Part shown: one piece after another, positions 8,839 through 17,555 of the stretch
How positions within the stretch are numbered: position 1 is the first letter of the stretch
How the letters are laid out: each line of letters opens with the position of its first letter
Assembly: GCA_903838055.1 (NCBI GenBank)
Contig: CAILWV010000044.1
Span: 62,001-126,000 of the forward strand
DNA from: an uncultured Bacteroidota bacterium
Lineage (GTDB): Bacteria; Bacteroidota; Bacteroidia; Flavobacteriales; Flavobacteriaceae
Reading direction: 5' to 3'
Length of the DNA stretch: 64,000 bases
Translations under genes and position numbers: made by a program
The notes under the pieces: generated by a model
Databases searched by the model: none
What the model was told of the DNA's origin: nothing
Seen by the model: only the letters and a program-made list of their open reading frames with translations

Positions 8839-8869
8839 CAAAGGTACAAAACATATAATCCATTTTAAA
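8839..8869 (-). promoter_or_regulatory. Promoter of the SCO1-like gene
   Basis: The minus strand has TTTA at 8869-8866, a 19-nt spacer and TACCTTTG at 8846-8839, close to the consensus TTTG-N19-TAnnTTTG. It sits 11 nt upstream of the chosen ATG and fixes that start. Confidence 0.6.
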
Positions 8870-8930
8870 AGTAGATGATACGACATAAGTACATTATTAG
8901 ATTTTTAACATTTCGTTAGTTAAAAATTAA

Positions 8931-8938
8931 TAGATTTG
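8931..8938 (+). promoter_or_regulatory. -7 promoter box of the M13 peptidase gene
   Basis: TAGATTTG matches TAnnTTTG. Its last base is the G of an in-frame GTG that could be mistaken for a start codon; the ATG at 8962 is the likely start. Confidence 0.55.
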
Positions 8939-8961
8939 TGGAAACAAACAAAAATTATAAT

Positions 8962-11016
8962 ATGAAAATACAAACTACAATTAAGTTTGGTTTCTTGGCA
9001 GTAGGTTTATTAGCCTTAAATCAAGGGAACGCACAGCAAAAGAAACCGGGAATATCTTTAGATTTGATGGATAAAACGGTTCGTCCAAACGATAATTTTT
9101 TTCAATTCGTAAATGGAACATGGCTTAAAAACACAGCAATTCCTGCTGATAAAACCCGTTGGGGAAGTTTTGATGAATTGCGTCAAAATACCGATAAAGA
9201 TGCTTTGGCAATTTTGAAAGACGCTACCAAAGATCCAAAATATAAATCGAATACCGACCAAGGTAAAGCCATCAATATCTACAAATCGGTGATGGATACT
9301 GTGGCAAGAAACAAACAAGGTATTACTCCAATAAAGCCGTATTTAGCTAAAATTAATGCGGTAAAAAATACTGCAGATTTACAAAAACTACTAATGGAAA
9401 CCGAAGCAGCTGGTGATGGTGCTGGTTTCTTCGGATTTGGAATAGGTGCTGACGAAAAAGACAGTAACAGAAATGTTGTGAGCTTAGGACCTGGTTCTTT
9501 AGGTTTACCTGATAGAGATTATTACGTTTCTGAAGATAAAGATTCTAAAGAAAAAAGAGAGAAATACGTGCTTCACGTAGCTAAAATGTTACAATTTATT
9601 GGTGAAACTCCAGAACAAGCTAAAGTGGATGCAGATAAAATTCTAGCTTTAGAAATTGAAATGTCAAAACCAAGATTAGATAGAGTTGAAAGAAGAGATA
9701 GTAAAAAACAATACAATCCAACTTCAATTGCTGATTTGAAAAAAATGGTGCCAATTATTGATTGGAATACTTATTTAAAAGGAATTGGTATTGCTAAAGT
9801 AGATACTGTAATTGTTTCACAACCTAGATATATGGCTGCTTTACAAACTATCTTCACTTCAAACAAAGTAGATGATTGGAAAGCTTACATGCGTTGGATG
9901 TTATTGCGAGGATCTGCAGGAGAATTATCTACTGCTATTGAAACTGCAAACTGGGAGTTTTATGGTAAAACTTTAACAGGTGCTTTAAAACAACGTCCGC
10001 GTCACGAAAAAGCATTGCAGGTTGTAAATGGTACTGTTGGTGAATCTTTAGGAAAATTATATGTTGAAAAAATGTTTCCTGCTGAGGCTAAAACCAAAGC
10101 ATTTAATATGATTCAAAATATTATTCGCGCATACAAAGGGAGAATTAATAATTTAACTTGGATGTCTCCAGAAACTAAAACCAAAGCAATTGAAAAATTA
10201 GATAAACTAACTATCAAAATTGGATATCCTGACAAATGGGAAGATTACTCTGCTATGATTGTGAAAAGTCCTGAGGAAGGTGGAAGTTATTTTGATAATA
10301 TGAAAAATGTTTCCAAATGGTCTTGGAAAAAAGATTTAGCTAAATTAGGCAAACCAGTAGATAAAACGGAATGGGGAATGTCTCCACAAACCGTTAATGC
10401 TTATTACAATCCATCGTATAACGAAATTGTTTTCCCTGCAGCAATCTTGCAACCACCTTTTTACGATTATAAAGCAGACGAAGCTGTAAATTATGGTGGA
10501 ATTGGTGCTGTAATTGGACACGAAGTTTCTCATGGTTTTGATGACCAAGGTGCAACTTACAATGCCGATGGTAATCTAATTGATTGGTGGACTGCAGACG
10601 ATTTAGCTAAATTTACAGCTCTTGGAGGTGCATTAGCAGATGAGTATTCGGCATTAGAGCCACTTCCGGGAACGCATGTAGATGGTAAATTTACATTAGG
10701 AGAAAACATTGGAGACCTAGGTGGAATTAACGCAGCTTATGATGGTTTGCAATTGTATTTAAAAGAAAATGGAAATCCAGGCTTAATTGATGGATATACT
10801 CCAGAGCAACGTTTGTTTATTTCTTGGGCTACCATTTGGAGAAGTAAAATGCGCGATGAAGCATTGAAAAATCAAGTAAAAACCGATCCTCATTCTCCTG
10901 GAATGTACCGAGCTTATGTACCGCTAACAAACTTAGATACGTTCTTCCAAGCATTTGATATTAAAGAAGGCGACGGAATGTATGTAGCACCAGAAAAAAG
11001 AGTTAAAATCTGGTAG
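8962..11016 (+). CDS. M13 family (neprilysin/PepO-like) zinc metallopeptidase
   Basis: 684 residues from the ATG at 8962. A signal peptide (about residues 1-24, ending LNQGNAQ) sends it to the periplasm or cell surface. The N-terminal M13 domain carries PNDNFFQFVNGTW. The catalytic domain has HEVSH at residues 520-524 (two His ligands and the general base) and ENIGDLGG with the third ligand Glu at about 581. The C-terminus EKRVKIW is typical, matching the conserved end of M13 peptidases (CxxW in eukaryotes, here VKIW). It should cleave peptides of limited size. It stands alone, with its own promoter and a terminator hairpin 20 nt after the stop. Confidence 0.95.
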   Translation: MKIQTTIKFGFLAVGLLALNQGNAQQKKPGISLDLMDKTVRPNDNFFQFVNGTWLKNTAIPADKTRWGSFDELRQNTDKDALAILKDATKDPKYKSNTDQGKAINIYKSVMDTVARNKQGITPIKPYLAKINAVKNTADLQKLLMETEAAGDGAGFFGFGIGADEKDSNRNVVSLGPGSLGLPDRDYYVSEDKDSKEKREKYVLHVAKMLQFIGETPEQAKVDADKILALEIEMSKPRLDRVERRDSKKQYNPTSIADLKKMVPIIDWNTYLKGIGIAKVDTVIVSQPRYMAALQTIFTSNKVDDWKAYMRWMLLRGSAGELSTAIETANWEFYGKTLTGALKQRPRHEKALQVVNGTVGESLGKLYVEKMFPAEAKTKAFNMIQNIIRAYKGRINNLTWMSPETKTKAIEKLDKLTIKIGYPDKWEDYSAMIVKSPEEGGSYFDNMKNVSKWSWKKDLAKLGKPVDKTEWGMSPQTVNAYYNPSYNEIVFPAAILQPPFYDYKADEAVNYGGIGAVIGHEVSHGFDDQGATYNADGNLIDWWTADDLAKFTALGGALADEYSALEPLPGTHVDGKFTLGENIGDLGGINAAYDGLQLYLKENGNPGLIDGYTPEQRLFISWATIWRSKMRDEALKNQVKTDPHSPGMYRAYVPLTNLDTFFQAFDIKEGDGMYVAPEKRVKIW

Positions 11017-11035
11017 TCTAAATAATGTTTTATAG

Positions 11036-11062
11036 AAAAGGTGCAAGAAATTGCACCTTTTT
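11036..11062. terminator. Intrinsic terminator between convergent genes
   Basis: The stem AAAAGGTGCAA / TTGCACCTTTT with a short loop is followed by a T run. It can serve the M13 peptidase gene (+) and the converging SDR gene (-). Confidence 0.8.
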
Positions 11063-11869
11063 TTATAGTTTTTTTTCAGAAAATGTATACCCTAAAACTT
11101 GTTCTACTTTATCACTAGTAATTAATTTTCCGATGGAATGTTTGCTTTCGTCAAATTCAGGCAAAGACAAATTCAATTCTATTGCTTTTTGAGTGTAATA
11201 TTCTTTTCTAGTTGGATGAAAAGGGGCAACCGCATTAAAGGTTTCATTACCTTTTGAATCTTGTTGAAGAATTGCTTCAATAATTCCAATACAGTCAGTT
11301 TGATGAATTAAATTAATAGGTCCTTCAGGATTTTCAATTTTAGTTCTTCCTGCAAGGAATTTTACGGGATGCCTATCTTCGCCAATCAATCCTCCAAAAC
11401 GTATTATAATAGTTTGAAAATTTTTATTACTTTGCAAAAGTTTCTCGGCTTCTAGTAATTGTTTACCGCTTTCAGTATCTGGATTTGCAATAGTGTCTTC
11501 GGTAATTGTTGTATTATCATCAGAATAAACAGAAGTAGAACTCACAAAAAGAACTTTTTTCACTAAACTTTTTTCTATAAAAGGAATCAAATTTAGAATT
11601 TTACCAACAAAATTTTCAGAATATTCTTTCCGTAATTTTGGCGGAATATTTACAATTAGAATTTCAGAATTTTTCAAAAAAGAATCCATTTTTCCTTCAA
11701 TAGTGACATCTGATATTTGAATTAAAAACGGCGTAATTGCTGCATTTTCAAGCAACGCAATTTTCTCCACAGTAGTTGTAGAACCAGAAATTGAATAACC
11801 ATTTTTAAGTAATGATTTTGCCAAAGGAAAACCCAACCATCCACAACCAAGAATACTAATTTGTTTCAT
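11063..11869 (-). CDS. NAD(P)-dependent epimerase/dehydratase-like SDR protein
   Basis: 268 residues with an N-terminal Rossmann motif GCGWLGFPLA (GxGxxG, about residues 8-17) and a VSSTSVYSD segment near residue 110, as in atypical extended SDRs of the YeeZ type. The usual YxxxK pair is not clear (the segment after VYSD is TITEDTIANPDTESGKQLLEAE), so catalytic activity is uncertain. It begins 3 nt after the M28 peptidase gene and is the third gene of a probable operon with it and a zinc-ribbon protein. The substrate is unknown. Confidence 0.75.
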   Translation of the reverse strand: MKQISILGCGWLGFPLAKSLLKNGYSISGSTTTVEKIALLENAAITPFLIQISDVTIEGKMDSFLKNSEILIVNIPPKLRKEYSENFVGKILNLIPFIEKSLVKKVLFVSSTSVYSDDNTTITEDTIANPDTESGKQLLEAEKLLQSNKNFQTIIIRFGGLIGEDRHPVKFLAGRTKIENPEGPINLIHQTDCIGIIEAILQQDSKGNETFNAVAPFHPTRKEYYTQKAIELNLSLPEFDESKHSIGKLITSDKVEQVLGYTFSEKKL

Positions 11870-11872
11870 TTT

Positions 11873-14179
11873 TTATTTGCTTGGGGCTATTATTTTCTGT
11901 TGGATAATTATAGCATCCGTCAGAACAAATGGTTTTGAAATCATCCAATTTTTTCTTTGTGTCATTTTAAATTGGCTATTCGTCATTAAATCAAAAGAAC
12001 TTTCTATAAAATTCAAGTCTAGTTTTTGATTTTTTGGAATAGAAAACTCTAAAGTCAATGGTATGTTGTCTACCAAATAATAACTCAACAATTTGTTGCT
12101 TTTTTTATAAATAATATTGCTTTTTATTTCCAATGCTTTAACATCATTAGCCACAAAATCATTAATAATTAATTTATCATTTGCAAAAATATCGTAGCGA
12201 TTTACTTTTCTATTCGGAGTGATTTTAATTTTATAATAATGTTTTCTACCTTTTAAAGAATCTTTAAGAAATTCTACTTTTGGTTTTGCAATATTTTTAG
12301 TTGGTGCACTCGCCATATATGTATATTCTGAGCCATATTTACTATATAATTTATTGGTATTTAAAGCAGCTGCATTTTTAGAATTTTTTCCTAAATACTC
12401 TTTTGTCCATTCATCTAAATTAATGTCATAAGTAGCCCAATTGGCTTTATTAGTGTCGCTATTTAATATATAAACTAAACTATTAGGCTTTGCATTTCCT
12501 TTGGAATAACCAGAAGATTGGTGTGCTTTTATAAAAAATCCACATGTTAGTAATACGAAAAAACCAGCCCAAATTTCTTTCCGAGGAAAAGCACCAAAAA
12601 TTGGCAATAACAAACTAAAAGTTAAAACGGTTAAAATAGAACTTCCAACAAGAATCTTGAGTCCTAAGCCAATTGGAAACATTGTGATAAACGGCACAAT
12701 AATTACCAAAGTTGGAATTACTAAGAGTAGATTTAAATATATATTTATTTTTTGTGTAATAACAAAATAGCCTAAAATTAGCAAACTTGCAAGTACTGGA
12801 ATAATAAAAAACGCAGCACCTTTTAGTAATAATGCAATGATAATATTTAGTATTAACCATACAAATAAGGCAGGAATAAGCAAGACCATTTCGGAATTTC
12901 TCTTTGCTTCATTTTTATAAAACCAAAAGCAAATAGCAATCGATAAACTAATAAACCCGTATATATAATAGTGACCATTATAGGTAAATCCCTGAAGAAT
13001 ATCTTGGTATTGTGGATAACACCATAAAAGGATTTTCCATCCTATAAAAGTAACTAATCCAGCAGAAAATAAGGATCCAAAAAATGGAATAAACCCTTTA
13101 ATAATATCTTGGATAAGGAACATTCTTTTCCCTAATCCTAAAAAAACGAATAAACTAAACAATCCTAATCCTAATAATACCATTGGGATTATGCAATAAA
13201 AAGGGTATCGAATCAAAAAAAATGGAACACTGAAATAAACCTTGTCTTTGGTAGAATTCAATTGGTTTAAATCGGCATTCGAAAAATAATGCAACAAAGG
13301 AAAGAGGTAGGTTCCTTGATGTGCTAATGTATTTGGATCGAGATGTTGGTAGGTATCTTGCTGGGTATGGTAGTTGAAATGGTTGTCAATAAAAGCAAAA
13401 TTAAATCCTTGAATCTTACCTTTCTCTCTAAAAACAGTCAGATCGGTATCATTTGGAAGCATTTTATAAATGCTATACATTAAGGAGTTAGAGACTGGAT
13501 ATTTTGTATTTCCTTCGCTAAAAGCGTCAATCATGTTGGAATTTCCATCGTTAGTTTCCATGAGCATATAACTTGGCCCTGAACTTCCACGTGCTTCAAA
13601 ATTAAGTACCAAACCAACTTTTTTTGATAATTGGTGTTCGGTTACAAATAAAGCGGCACCATTCAATCCCAATTCTTCAGCATCGGTAAAAAGAATAATA
13701 ATATCATTTTTGTGTTTGCTTTTTGAAAACAAAAAGGCACGAACCGATTCAATAATTGTTGCCACTCCACTTGCATCATCACTTGCACCTTTAGAGTAGG
13801 AATGTGGGGCGCTATCATAATGCGATAACAATAATAGGGCTTTATTACTTCCCGAACCTTTAATGGTAGCGATAATATTTTTTGCTTTTACTAATGTTCC
13901 TTTTTCGGTCATTGTAAAACCTTCTTGCAAAGATGTTTCTAATCCTAAATTTTGTAATTCTTTTACTAAAAAGTTTGCAACTACTTCATGATTTTCAGAG
14001 CCTACAAAATGAGGTTTTGCAGTCATGGCTTTTACAATTTGTAATGCGCGTGAGGTAGAAAATTCAGATAATGGCGCCTCGGTAGTATCATAACTTTGCG
14101 GCATCCTAAAATAATAAATCCCCAATAGCAGTAATGCCATAAACACCATAATTGATAAGGAGGAGAATTTGTTTTTCAT
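11873..14179 (-). CDS. M28 family membrane-bound metallopeptidase
   Basis: 768 residues. An N-terminal membrane anchor (about 7-24) is followed by a periplasmic M28 aminopeptidase-type domain with the co-catalytic zinc ligands in order: SHYDSAPH, KGASDDASGV, DAEELGLNGA, NFEARGSSG and a late His in NYHTQQDT. From about residue 310 come roughly eight to nine membrane helices, then a periplasmic beta-rich C-terminal domain (about 570-768). This is the layout of Fxna/vacuolar membrane protease-like M28 proteins. The substrate is unknown. It starts 5 nt after the zinc-ribbon gene. Confidence 0.88.
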   Translation of the reverse strand: MKNKFSSLSIMVFMALLLLGIYYFRMPQSYDTTEAPLSEFSTSRALQIVKAMTAKPHFVGSENHEVVANFLVKELQNLGLETSLQEGFTMTEKGTLVKAKNIIATIKGSGSNKALLLLSHYDSAPHSYSKGASDDASGVATIIESVRAFLFSKSKHKNDIIILFTDAEELGLNGAALFVTEHQLSKKVGLVLNFEARGSSGPSYMLMETNDGNSNMIDAFSEGNTKYPVSNSLMYSIYKMLPNDTDLTVFREKGKIQGFNFAFIDNHFNYHTQQDTYQHLDPNTLAHQGTYLFPLLHYFSNADLNQLNSTKDKVYFSVPFFLIRYPFYCIIPMVLLGLGLFSLFVFLGLGKRMFLIQDIIKGFIPFFGSLFSAGLVTFIGWKILLWCYPQYQDILQGFTYNGHYYIYGFISLSIAICFWFYKNEAKRNSEMVLLIPALFVWLILNIIIALLLKGAAFFIIPVLASLLILGYFVITQKINIYLNLLLVIPTLVIIVPFITMFPIGLGLKILVGSSILTVLTFSLLLPIFGAFPRKEIWAGFFVLLTCGFFIKAHQSSGYSKGNAKPNSLVYILNSDTNKANWATYDINLDEWTKEYLGKNSKNAAALNTNKLYSKYGSEYTYMASAPTKNIAKPKVEFLKDSLKGRKHYYKIKITPNRKVNRYDIFANDKLIINDFVANDVKALEIKSNIIYKKSNKLLSYYLVDNIPLTLEFSIPKNQKLDLNFIESSFDLMTNSQFKMTQRKNWMISKPFVLTDAIIIQQKIIAPSK

Positions 14180-14184
14180 ATTTG

Positions 14185-14535
14185 TTAGATATCTTTTTTA
14201 ACCAAAACAAAAAAGTCGTTTTCTAAAGTCATATAGCCATGGTCATAAACAAAAAGGTAAGTATTTCCTGACTTGGTATTTAAAATATTTGTAAAATATT
14301 CAAAGTCAAATCCCTTACTCAACAATTTAGATCGGGTAGTTTTCGACTTCCCATCTACATTTAATTCGGATAGAATTCTGTAATTTTTTCGTAATTTATT
14401 ATTGATATTGCGCATGTAGTTTGTGCTGTCCTTGTTTATTTTATTGTTATAGGCATTACGACAGCCATCACAGCAGAACTTTTTGTCCTCCCGACCTATA
14501 ATTTTCTCGCTACATTCTAAACAGTTTTTTTCCAT
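14185..14535 (-). CDS. Zinc-ribbon domain protein, function unknown
   Basis: 116 residues from the ATG at 14533-14535. The N-terminus MEKNCLECSEKIIGREDKKF continues into CCDGCRNAYNN, so CxxC...CCxxC should bind one zinc ion in a TRASH/DUF2116-like ribbon. The remainder is alpha/beta and unrecognised. An alternative TTG at 14557-14559 is inside the promoter -7 box and was rejected. It leads the zinc ribbon-M28 peptidase-SDR operon. Confidence 0.72.
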   Translation of the reverse strand: MEKNCLECSEKIIGREDKKFCCDGCRNAYNNKINKDSTNYMRNINNKLRKNYRILSELNVDGKSKTTRSKLLSKGFDFEYFTNILNTKSGNTYLFVYDHGYMTLENDFFVLVKKDI

Positions 14536-14556
14536 TTTTGTTAGTGTAATGTCTAT

Positions 14557-14586
14557 CAAATATAATAAATTAATTCCAATTACAAA
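14557..14586 (-). promoter_or_regulatory. Promoter of the zinc-ribbon/M28/SDR operon
   Basis: On the minus strand TTTG (14586-14583), an 18-nt spacer and TATATTTG (14564-14557) match the Bacteroidota promoter consensus almost exactly, 21 nt upstream of the ATG. Confidence 0.65.
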
Positions 14587-14623
14587 CGCTTACAAGCAGT
14601 TACAACCGAAAGTAAATGGTTAC
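14580..14623. repeat. Helically phased TTACAA repeats in the divergent promoter region
   Basis: TTACAA starts at 14580, 14590 and 14600, and TTAC again at 14620, so copies lie one or two 10-bp turns apart. The first copy overlaps the -33 element of the minus-strand operon. The array lies in the 200-bp intergenic region shared with ssb and looks like a set of protein half-sites on one DNA face. Confidence 0.5.
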
Positions 14624-14735
14624 TTACCTAATAAAAGCATTAAACCTTCTCAATTTTGCATTGTTGAAATGGAGTAATGTAATACCAACTTTCAATCTTT
14701 TTAAGTAACATAATAATAATTTAAATTTAAACGCC

Positions 14736-15068
14736 ATGAATGCATTAAGAAATCGTGTACAATTAATTGGATTTGTAGGACAAGATCCAGAAATCAAAAA
14801 CCTTGAAGGAGGAAAAAAACTAGCAACTATTACCATTGCCACCAACGAGGTTTATCACAAAGAAAACGGTGATAAAGTAGAGCAAACGGAATGGCACCGA
14901 GTAACTGCTTGGGGAAAAACTGCTGAAATCATTGAAAAATTTGTTACTAAAGGCAAAGAAATTGCAATTGAAGGCAAATTAACCCACCGAACTTATGACG
15001 ATAAAAATGGCGAAAAACGTTATATTACCGAAGTAGTTGCAAACGAAATATTATTGCTGGGAAAGTAA
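14736..15068 (+). CDS. ssb: Single-stranded DNA-binding protein, short form
   Basis: 110 residues, all of it OB-fold: RVQLIGFVGQDPE, ATNEVYHKENGD, TEWHRVTAWGKTAE and IEGKLTHRTYDDKNGEKRY are canonical bacterial SSB motifs. It ends at VVANEILLLGK, so the flexible linker and acidic C-terminal tip (DDDIPF-like) that recruits partner proteins in E. coli SSB are absent. It may be a secondary SSB, for example for recombination or DNA uptake; the full-length replicative SSB would then be elsewhere in the genome. Confidence 0.92.
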   Translation: MNALRNRVQLIGFVGQDPEIKNLEGGKKLATITIATNEVYHKENGDKVEQTEWHRVTAWGKTAEIIEKFVTKGKEIAIEGKLTHRTYDDKNGEKRYITEVVANEILLLGK

Positions 15069-15091
15069 ATCAATAGTATTTCCTATTTATT

Positions 15092-15124
15092 AATTAAGGT
15101 CGCCTAAGCGGCCTTAATTCTTTT
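15092..15124. terminator. Bidirectional terminator between ssb and the 114-residue protein gene
   Basis: AATTAAGG-t-CGC / GCG-g-CCTTAATT forms a stable hairpin with a 4-nt loop followed by TTCTTTT. It is placed to serve ssb and the converging gene. Confidence 0.8.
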
Positions 15125-15150
15125 AGTAAATCATTAAATTGTTTTTAACT

Positions 15151-15495
15151 TTACTTGCTGCCAAATGACATTGCATTTCTACTTAGTATTTCATTAATTT
15201 TATTAATTGCCTTCTTGGTTTTTTTTTCGTTATAATCATTTAGTAAAATATTTTTTAATCCATTTTTTAAATTTAATATTAAGAACATGGATTTCGATGG
15301 TTTCCAAAATTTGAAATACACTTTAATTATTTTATTCCAAAATGAAAAACATCGAATTAGCTCAATACTTTCAATATCTTGAAATGCAATAACGTAGTTT
15401 CCTTTAAAATAGGCAGGATTATTAATTATTACATAATTGTTTTCGTGGTATAATTCAAAAACAGAATTTTTTGTAATGCTATTAATTGTTTCCAT
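15151..15495 (-). CDS. Small protein with PH-like features, unknown
   Basis: 114 residues with no signal peptide. The order of beta strands (NSVFELYHENNYVIINNP, IAFQDIESIEL, VYFKFWKPSKSMFLILNL) followed by a C-terminal helix (NEKKTKKAINKINEILS) resembles a bacterial PH-like domain, but this rests on pattern only. It is monocistronic, with a long AT-rich leader. I do not recognise a family. Confidence 0.6.
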   Translation of the reverse strand: METINSITKNSVFELYHENNYVIINNPAYFKGNYVIAFQDIESIELIRCFSFWNKIIKVYFKFWKPSKSMFLILNLKNGLKNILLNDYNEKKTKKAINKINEILSRNAMSFGSK

Positions 15496-15632
15496 ACTTT
15501 TCTACTTAAAATTGTATTCACAATATTAAGGATAAATAATATAGCAACAAATTATTACCAATGTTTTTTGTCGTAAGTAAATAACATATTAACGATTATT
15601 TTTAATATATATAGAAAACACAATCCATTTAA

Positions 15633-15640
15633 CAAAAATA
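15633..15640 (-). promoter_or_regulatory. Possible -7 box for the 114-residue protein gene
   Basis: TATTTTTG (minus strand) is the only TAnnTTTG match found in the 273-nt gap upstream of the gene ending at 15495. It would give a leader of about 130 nt. Confidence 0.3.
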
Positions 15641-15768
15641 AACAACTTTACATCGTTAATAAAACGAAATTATATACAATTATTTTGCAATTAATGGTCA
15701 AAATGAATTACGATTCTGAACGCAAATAATTTCAAATGGTACTACTATTTTGAAACTAATAAATTCAA

Positions 15769-16395
15769 TTAGGCATTCATCAAATCTTGTAGACAACTAA
15801 TAAATAATCCAACGTGGTATCCATCCACCAATCCGTGGTGTACATGTATTGATATAGGGATTGTTTTTTGGTCGTTTTCTTCATTCATTTTTCCAAAAGA
15901 AATTTTAGGGCAACTATCTGGCCAAGTGAAACTTCGAGCATGTGAAAACGAGGTAAAATTAATCCAAGGTAAAGCCGAAAAGTGAATAAGATTCTCTCCA
16001 TAATCTGATCTAGTGAATAAGCCTGAAGTAGATTGAATTCTAGCTATTTCCTTTTTTACGATTTCAGAAAAAATAATACAATCTTTACTATATTCTATCA
16101 TTGAAAACCCAAAAGTTTTATCTTCCCTTAGTATAGTTGCAGATGCATTAATCGTTTCAAATAGGTAAACTTCGTCTTCAATAATTCGGTAACGAAAAGC
16201 TTCGATTTCATTTACAGCCTTTAAGGTATTATATAAATAATAGGAAAAAAATGAAACTCCTATTTCTTTTGCTTTTTCATAGGCCTTAGTACAGTCAATA
16301 TTAGTCGTAATACCAAAAAAGGGCTCTTCCATTTGTTTAAAAAACAAAAAATGCTCCTTACGGTTCCATGTATCAAGATTTAGTTTTTGTTTCAT
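15769..16395 (-). CDS. Chloramphenicol acetyltransferase-like (CatA-type) O-acetyltransferase
   Basis: 208 residues, close to the 213-220 of type A CATs. The catalytic motif HVHHGLVDGYHVG near the C-terminus contains HHxxxDG with the general-base His. SALPWINFTSFSH in the middle and the N-terminal WNRKEHFLFF are also family motifs. The class transfers acetyl from acetyl-CoA to chloramphenicol, but chromosomal homologues in flavobacteria may act on other acceptors. It begins 3 nt after the adenine deaminase gene, so the two are an operon with no mobile-element context. Confidence 0.85.
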   Translation of the reverse strand: MKQKLNLDTWNRKEHFLFFKQMEEPFFGITTNIDCTKAYEKAKEIGVSFFSYYLYNTLKAVNEIEAFRYRIIEDEVYLFETINASATILREDKTFGFSMIEYSKDCIIFSEIVKKEIARIQSTSGLFTRSDYGENLIHFSALPWINFTSFSHARSFTWPDSCPKISFGKMNEENDQKTIPISIHVHHGLVDGYHVGLFISCLQDLMNA

Positions 16396-16398
16396 TTA

Positions 16399-17403
16399 TT
16401 AATTCTTTAAAGCGTAATCCTCTACTAATCTTATTAATTCTTGTTTTCGATTTTCTTCCAATAAAGAATATTGAAACGAATTTTTAGCCAAAAGAACTAC
16501 ATCTTCTTTCGATAAATCTAGTGCCTCTTGGATGGAGATAAAATTCTGATTCAAATAACCTCCAAAATAAGCGGGATCATCTGAATTTACTGTCACTTTA
16601 ACACCTTTATCTAACATTATTTTTAAAGGATGTTGTTTTAAATCGGATACCACTTTTAATTCTAAATTAGAAAGTGGGCAAACTGTTAATGCCAGATCTC
16701 TTTGGATGATTTCTTTCACCAATTTATCATCGGTTAAGCAATTATTCCCGTGATCGATGCGAACAATTTTTAATCCGTCAATGGCTTCCCATATATAATC
16801 TGCAGGACCTTCCTCGCCAGCATGAGCTAACAAAACATAGCCTTCTTTTGCTGATGCTTCAAAAACTTTATAGAATTTTGAAGGTGGATTTCCATTTTCG
16901 GAAGAATCCAAACCAACAGCTTCAATTAAATGTTTGTAGGGTAAGGATTGCTTCAAGGTAACAAATGCCTCTTCTTCAGATAAATGCCGCAAATAACTCA
17001 TAATTAAAAAGGAAGAAATACTCCATTTTTCTTGCGCTTCGTTTCGCGCTTTTTGAATTCCGTTTAGTACCGTTTCAAATGCAATACCCCTTTGTGTATG
17101 TGTTTGTGGGTCAAACATTATTTCTGTATGGATGATATTTTCTTCATGGCATTTCGTAAAATAGGCCATCGTAAGATCATAAAAATCTTCTTCCTGAATT
17201 AAGACACTTGCCCCAGCATAATAAATATTTAAGAAATCTTGTAGGCAAGAAAATTTATAAGCCTCTTTAACCTCTTCAATACTTTTATAAGGAATTTGAA
17301 TATTATTGCGTTGCGCCAAAGCAAACATCAATTCAGGTTCTAGTGAACCTTCAATATGTAGATGTAATTCGGCTTTTGGAAGTTTAGAGAGGAAGTCTTT
17401 CAT
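16399..17403 (-). CDS. Adenine deaminase, adenosine deaminase-like (type 2)
   Basis: 334 residues of the metal-dependent amidohydrolase fold. HLH of LPKAELHLHIEG (residues 14 and 16), HAGEEGPADYIWEAID, the RIDHGNN His and NSDDPAYFGG give the complete zinc site and catalytic residues. The motifs EEGPxxYIWEA, DPQTHTxRGI and LRHLSEEEA match the subfamily that deaminates adenine to hypoxanthine (fungal Aah1 and the bacterial type 2 enzymes) better than true adenosine deaminases. So adenine is the predicted substrate, although a generic pipeline may call it Add. It heads a two-gene operon with the CatA-like gene. Confidence 0.85.
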   Translation of the reverse strand: MKDFLSKLPKAELHLHIEGSLEPELMFALAQRNNIQIPYKSIEEVKEAYKFSCLQDFLNIYYAGASVLIQEEDFYDLTMAYFTKCHEENIIHTEIMFDPQTHTQRGIAFETVLNGIQKARNEAQEKWSISSFLIMSYLRHLSEEEAFVTLKQSLPYKHLIEAVGLDSSENGNPPSKFYKVFEASAKEGYVLLAHAGEEGPADYIWEAIDGLKIVRIDHGNNCLTDDKLVKEIIQRDLALTVCPLSNLELKVVSDLKQHPLKIMLDKGVKVTVNSDDPAYFGGYLNQNFISIQEALDLSKEDVVLLAKNSFQYSLLEENRKQELIRLVEDYALKN

Positions 17404-17420
17404 ATTTGTATTTATTATTG

Positions 17421-17428
17421 CAAATTTA
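17421..17428 (-). promoter_or_regulatory. -7 promoter box of the adenine deaminase operon
   Basis: TAAATTTG on the minus strand matches TAnnTTTG, 17 nt upstream of the ATG. Confidence 0.45.
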
Positions 17429-17555
17429 TTAATAAGAAGAAGCCTCTACATTTCTGTAAAGGCTATTCTACTTTTATAATTCTATCAAGGAAAAGCTCTA
17501 AAATCAATTACTAATTCGTGTGAATTAAAGCATAAAGATTCTAAATTTTTTCCTT

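Noticed and set aside
15690..15730. Very short frame starting MVKMNYDSERK upstream of the CatA-like gene end
   Set aside because: It has 11 codons and no support beyond chance in an AT-rich gap.
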